A stretch of DNA of 64,000 bases from Helianthus annuus. Taxonomy: Eukaryota; Streptophyta; Magnoliopsida; Asterales; Asteraceae. Location: NCBI RefSeq assembly GCF_002127325.2, contig NC_035436.2:26542354-26606353 (forward strand), written 5' to 3'. The position numbers and the translations under genes are program-made. The notes under the pieces are model-generated. The model saw only the letters and a list, made by a program, of their open reading frames with translations. It was not told the origin of the DNA and did not search any database. Below are positions 59,081-64,000 of this stretch, one piece after another. The stretch's first letter is position 1; every line of letters begins with the position of its first letter.

Positions 59081-60215
59081 GCTGTTCATTTTGGTTACTG
59101 GGCCCATATGTGTTTAACTTGGGCTATCTGTTGACTGGATTATGTGTTGATGTTGACTGCTTAATTACTTAGGCTGGCCCAGTAACCCACTGTTTACTTA
59201 TATGCTTGATACGTGTTAGTTATGTGTAAGTTTTTACGTGAATGCTTGTATACCGAACCTGACCTATACCGGTAACCATGTTAGGACGTGGTGACCAACG
59301 TGATTGACAAGTAACCTAAACCTACCGAGCAACCCAAGGTGAGTTCACAACTTAAAAGCATGCGTCCCGGTGGTTTGGGACACGAGACTAACAACCCTAT
59401 CCCCTGGTAAAAAGGGGATACCATTTACATACCTTCCCTAGTTATTGGGAACAAAACTTACTTTTCCTTCCCGGGTATTGGGAAACCTTTTGGTTAATTA
59501 CTGTTTATACGGATTGCAACTAACGGCACTAAACGAAACTCTATCACTCAAGTCCCTACTACAAATACCGATTAGTCGCCGGGTTAGGCGAGCGGGTTAT
59601 TAGTTGATAGCGCTATTTAGGTGTTTACCAGCCTCACACCGTGCCCTGGTTTGGGACGGGCGTGAACTAATGTACTCAGAAATCCGTCAATGATGATAGA
59701 ACATTGACATCGGGGCATCCTGCGGATACGCAACGGTTACCTAGTGTTCGGTATTGGAAAAACAGTTTAGTCGCTAACTTTTGGGGTAGCTCCCCAGGGC
59801 ATGTATAAACGGATAAATTAACCGGTGAAACAAAGTTTTTGGTAATTAAAACTGGACAACTAGTGAACTCACTCAGCATTATTGTTGACCCCTTACTGCA
59901 TGCTTTGCAGGTAACCAGTGACGGAGGAGCTTGCAGCTTGGGAACGTGTAGTGTCTGTTCACCCTTGTGTTGGGTGTTACCTTATTTTGAATCATGAACT
60001 TTGTTTTAAACTACCGTACTTATGCTTCCGCTACTTAATACTGTTTTGGAACTTAAAACTTTAAACTCTGAACTTAATATTTGCTAAGCTTATGAATAGT
60101 AAGTATTACTTTTGTTATCAACTTAAGTATTCGGTATAATTGGTGGCTGGATCCTGGTCAGTCACGCCCTCGAAGCGGGTGTTATCCGCAGGTGGATTTT
60201 GGGGGTGTGACAGAT

Positions 60216-60233
60216 TGGTATCAGAGCCATTGG
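60216..60233 (+). other. Gypsy 2 primer binding site
   Basis: TGGTATCAGAGCCATTGG, three bases after the LTR end; complementary to initiator tRNA-Met. Confidence 0.9.
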
Positions 60234-60502
60234 TTATAGTGAACTTGGTTTTAAAAAGGGGAAAATCTTTTTGGAGAAAACCAGACTATAACCCGTGACT
60301 CGCGACGACACTACACTCCAAGTGCAAGGCTCGACACATTTGACCTCATAGCTCGGACCAGTGTTTACTTGTTTGCTTTATGTTCCTGTTATGCTATACG
60401 TACTAGTGTGCCTAAAGCTAGATAGATACACCTCTTTCTTCTACCTTATTCTCGCTACATTACGGCATCACACTCATACTGTGTTTTCTGGTTATGAAGA
60501 CA

Positions 60503-63500
60503 ATGAGTGGACGCGGAAGAGGAAACATTAACATGACGCAGGCTCAGTTCACTAACCTGCTCAACACAGTGGCTGCAGCTTTTGCAGCTCACCCTATAGG
60601 TAAGCTCGTTGTTTTAGGATGTTTAGATCCTACCGCCACATCGACTTTTCGCCTCTAAACCTATACGCTTCGCTTCTCACGAACAGGTCAGCATGCACCT
60701 GCGCAACCACCAGTGTGTACTTTCAAAACTTTCATGGATTGCAAGCCTCTCCCTTTCAACGGCACTGAGGGTGCCATAGGTCTTCTGCATTGGATTGAGA
60801 AAATTGAAGCTGTCTTTGCTGTTTGCGAGTGTCCCCCTGCAAATTGGGTGAAATTTGCTACTGCTACGCTTGAAGGAAGCGCGCTTTCTTGGTGGAAGGC
60901 GCAGATTCAGATGTTTGGTTTGGAAACTGCCAATGCTACCGCATGGGAGGATTTCAAGGATATGATTAAGGATGAATACTGTCACCGGGATGACATCCAC
61001 AAGCTTGAAAACGAGTACTATGAGCTCAAGATGGTTGGGTCGGAAATTGAAACCTACACCAAGCTGTCTAACGACTATGCTGCTCTTTGCCCAAACATGT
61101 CACGACCAATGTACCGAAGGATCGAACTGTATATCAAAGGTTTGGCTCCAGAGATTCGAAGCCATGTCACTACAGCCAACCACACTACCATTCAGCCGAT
61201 TGTTCGACTTGCTCACAAACTTACTGATCAGGCCGTAGAAGAGGGCCGGTTGCCCAAAAGGATCAATGCTACCGTCGGAACTTCTAGTGACAGCAAGCGT
61301 AAGTGGGAAGGAAGTCAAAGCAAGGATGCTAACCCCACTCAGGCCCCAGCACAGCAAAGGAAAACTGAAAACAACAAAGGCACCCAGCAACAGGGTGGCT
61401 ACCGGGGAAGCTACCCTAAGTGCAACAAGCGTAACAAGCACCACAATGGGGCATGTAACAAGGGCCAGTGTCAGCGATGCCACAAGATGGGGCACGACGC
61501 CAAGGATTGTAGAAGCCAGTTCCCAATAAGACAGAATCAGCAACAACCCCAACAGCAACAGCAGCAGGGAAACAACCGGGCATGTTTTAAGTGTGGAGCT
61601 GAGGGGCACTTTAAGAAGGATTGCCCTGAACTGAATCAGAACCGCAACAACAATCAGGGAGCTGGGAACAACAATCAGAACAACAATGCTGGGAATGGTG
61701 CTAGAGGAAGAGCTTTCGTGATTGGAGCTGGTGAAGCAAGGAATGACCCCAATGTCGTGGCGGGTAAGTTCCTACTCGATGATCGTTATGTTTCTGTGTT
61801 ATTTGATTCCGGTGCCGATGCTAGTTATGTATCCCTACGTATTAGTAAGAAGCTTAAGCGTCCGCTTTCGTTACTAAGTTCTCCTCATATCGTCGAGTTA
61901 GCTAATGGTAGAAACATCGAGGCCTTACATGTTGTCAAGGGTTGCAAACTAGAGTTGTCTGGTCAGACATTTAGTATCGATCTTTTCCCTGTTACTCTCG
62001 GAAGCTTCGACGTCGTTATTGGTATGGATTGGTTATCCAAACATCGCGCTGAGATCCTTTGTCAAGAGAAAGCAGTTCGTATTCCTCGCCGTTCTGGCAA
62101 ACCCCTCATTGTACAGGGTGGCAAAAGTGGAGAAATCTCCGGCATTATCTCGTTCTTGAAGGCCCAGAAGTGTTTACGAAAAGGGCACACCGCTATCTTA
62201 GCACTTGTTACCAACACGCAGGAAAAGGAAAAGAGGATTGAAGATTTTCCAGTAGTGCGTGACTACCCCGAGGTATTTCCTGAGGAATTACCTGGACTCC
62301 CTCCCCATCGTCAGGTTGAATTCCAAATCGAGCTAGCTCCCGGAGCAGCGCCAATAGCTCGTGCACCTTATCGACTAGCCCCCGCAGAATTGAAGGAACT
62401 CTCTACTCAACTACAGGAACTTTTGGATAAAGGGTTTATCCGCCCTAGTTCGTCACCCTGGGGAGCACCGGTACTCTTTGTTAAGAAGAAGGATGGCACG
62501 TTCCGAATGTGCATAGACTATCGTGAGCTGAACAAGGTTACCATCAAGAATCGTTACCCTCTCCCGCGAATCGACGATTTGTTTGATCAACTGCAAGGAT
62601 CAAGCTACTATTCTAAGATTGATCTGCGATCAGGCTACCATCAGTTAAGGGTCCGTAATGAAGATATTTCCAAAACTGCATTCAGAACTCGTTATGGTCA
62701 TTATGAATTCCTCGTTATGCCCTTCGGAATGACCAACGCCCCTGCAGTGTTCATGGATCTCATGAACCGGGTATGCAAACCCTACCTCGACAAATTTGTG
62801 ATCGTATTTATAGACGACATCTTGATCTACTCGAAAAGTCAGGAAGAGCATGAACAGCACCTACGCCTTATCCTCGAACTCCTCCGCAATGAGCAACTGT
62901 ATGCCAAGTTCTCGAAATGCGACTTCTGGCTTCGAGAAGTCCATTTCCTTGGGCACGTGGTTAACAAGGATGGAATCCACGTCGACCCAGCTAAGATCGA
63001 CTCTATAAAGAATTGGCCTACCCCTAAGACTCCGACTGAAGTTCGCCAATTCTTGGGATTGGCAGGTTACTACCGCAGATTCATTCAGGGATTCTCAAAG
63101 ATCGCTCAACCCCTCACTACACTCACTCAGAAAGGCGTCACCTACAAGTGGAATGAAGCGCAGGAATCTGCTTTTCAGAAATTAAAGGATAACCTCTGCA
63201 GCGCTCCTATTCTATCGTTACCTGAAGGAACGGACGACTTTGTGGTTTACTGCGATGCGTCTATTCATGGGCTCGGTTGCGTGTTGATGCAACGCGAGAA
63301 AGTTATTGCTTACGCCTCTCGACAACTTAAGACACATGAAAGGAACTACACAACACACGACTTGGAACTGGGAGCAGTGATATTTGCGCTTAAGATATGG
63401 AGACATTACCTGTACGGTACCAAGTGCACCATTTACACCGATCACAGGAGTCTCGAGCACATCTTCAAGCAGAAGGAATTAAACATGCGTCAACGTCGAT

Positions 63501-64000
63501 GGGTTGAACTTCTGAATGACTACGAGTGCGCCATCAAGTACCATCCGGGCAAGGCCAATGTTGTGGCAGACGCCCTCAGCCGGAAAGACACTGTACCAAA
63601 GCGCGTGCGAGCATTGCAACTTACCATCCAGTCTAGTCTCCCTACCCAGATTCGAAATGCTCAGGTTGAAGCTCTGAAACCGGAAAACATCAGGGCTGAG
63701 TCCCTGCGGGGATCGAGACAACAACTAGAACAGAAAGAGGACGGCGCCTACTATGTGGCAGGGCGCATTTGGGTCCCACTTTACGGAGATCTACGAGAAC
63801 TTGTGATGGACGAAGCCCATAAGTCCCGTTATTCGGTACATCCTGGTGCAGATAAGATGTACCACGACTTAAGGACCACTTACTGGTGGCCTGGCATGAA
63901 AGCCCACATAGCAGCCTATGTTGGCAAATGTTTGACCTGCGCAAGAGTCAAAATCGAGTATCAGAAACCAGCAGGCCTACTACAACAACCGGAAATCCCG
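60503..64000 (+). CDS. Gypsy 2 gag-pol polyprotein, partial at the window end, probable gag intron
   Basis: Ty3/Gypsy polyprotein, minus a likely intron at 60600-60686. Exon 1 (60503-60599) begins [15 protein letters not shown]; an in-frame ATG at 60494 is an alternative. From 60687 the frame is open to the end of the window. In order: capsid ([31 protein letters not shown]); two CCHC knuckles ([14 protein letters not shown] at 61469, [14 protein letters not shown] at 61583); protease with FDSGA (61802-61816); RT with CIDYRELN (62510) and FIDDI (62807-62821); RNase H with YCDAS and YTDHRSLEH; and the HHCC part of integrase ([18 protein letters not shown]). Domains checked at several points share one frame. 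It is a close relative of Gypsy 1 and looks potentially functional, though its integrase core, chromodomain and 3' LTR lie outside. Confidence 0.85.
60600..60686 (+). other. Probable 87-bp intron near the start of Gypsy 2 gag
   Basis: Without splicing the gag frame meets a stop at about 60656 (CGCCTCTAA). A donor ATAG|GTAAGC and acceptor GAACAG|GTCAGC restore the frame as [14 protein letters not shown]. Splice-site quality is good, and the Gypsy 1 gag differs exactly here. Confidence 0.6.

Larger units (their letters stand above)
57676..60212 (+). repeat. Gypsy 2 5' LTR
   Basis: 2,537 bp, TGTGACACCCC...GGGGTGTGACA, followed by a primer binding site. It is related to the Gypsy 1 LTR, sharing the first about 110 bp and the final block with CTGCATGCTTTGCAGGTA and GTATCAGAGCC context. 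If intact, a 5-bp copy of ATTTT (57671-57675) should follow its partner LTR beyond the window. Confidence 0.85.

Noticed and set aside
61100..63944. Minus-strand open frames of 60-169 residues in the Gypsy 2 region
   Set aside because: Antisense to the long continuous plus-strand gag-pol frame.

Overview
This is an AT-rich stretch of a flowering-plant nuclear genome. Plant-type evidence includes a two-exon CYP71-type cytochrome P450, B3-domain (REM-like) genes, Ty1/Copia and Ty3/Gypsy retroelements primed by initiator Met-tRNA, a Helitron, a Mutator-like element and MITEs. The overall style suggests an asterid, perhaps Asteraceae, but this is only an impression. No prokaryotic features, rRNA, tRNA or CRISPR were seen.

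Layout. (1) 301-2420, minus strand: a CYP71-like P450 of two exons, broken by one base in an A7 run. (2) 2683-4020: three stacked small DNA elements. (3) About 2844-52491: one degenerate Copia-associated segment ('copy A') that later insertions have cut into pieces. These are a 610-bp TTA-flanked MITE (2929-3538), a Mutator-like element with a 10-bp target duplication (4465-20904), a 9.6-kb Helitron (20982-30596) and a Ty3/Gypsy element with GTGGT target duplications (31308-50671). The Mutator-like element has itself received a 14.8-kb tandem LTR array, LTR-internal-LTR-internal-LTR (4657-19469). The Gypsy element contains a non-coding long-LTR element (34617-43918). (4) 52492 to about 54370: an Athila-like Gypsy remnant. 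(5) About 54379-56006: 'copy B', a second, uninterrupted copy of the same Copia-associated segment. It preserves the empty sites for the MITE, the Mutator-like element and the Helitron, which is how their ends can be placed to the base. (6) 56007-57675: a partial LTR and a possible Helitron 3' end on the minus strand. (7) 57676-64000: the 5' LTR, primer binding site, a probable gag intron and a still open gag-pol frame of a Gypsy element that runs off the window.

How the parts relate. The only cellular-type genes are the P450 at the left edge and the cargo of the Helitron: three B3-domain genes (one, 29527-30376, with an intact three-exon 229-residue reading frame) and a first exon resembling the replication protein A large subunit. 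Everything else is transposon sequence. Four LTR families share PBS type and TGTGACA/TGTAACA-type termini. They also share an inverted repeat of the form AAATTTCG-GGA-CGAAATTT a short distance before the polypurine tract. In the two related Gypsy elements this module occurs a second time about 40-60 bp inside the LTR.

The translations, splice sites and boundaries were read by eye. No database search or alignment was run.
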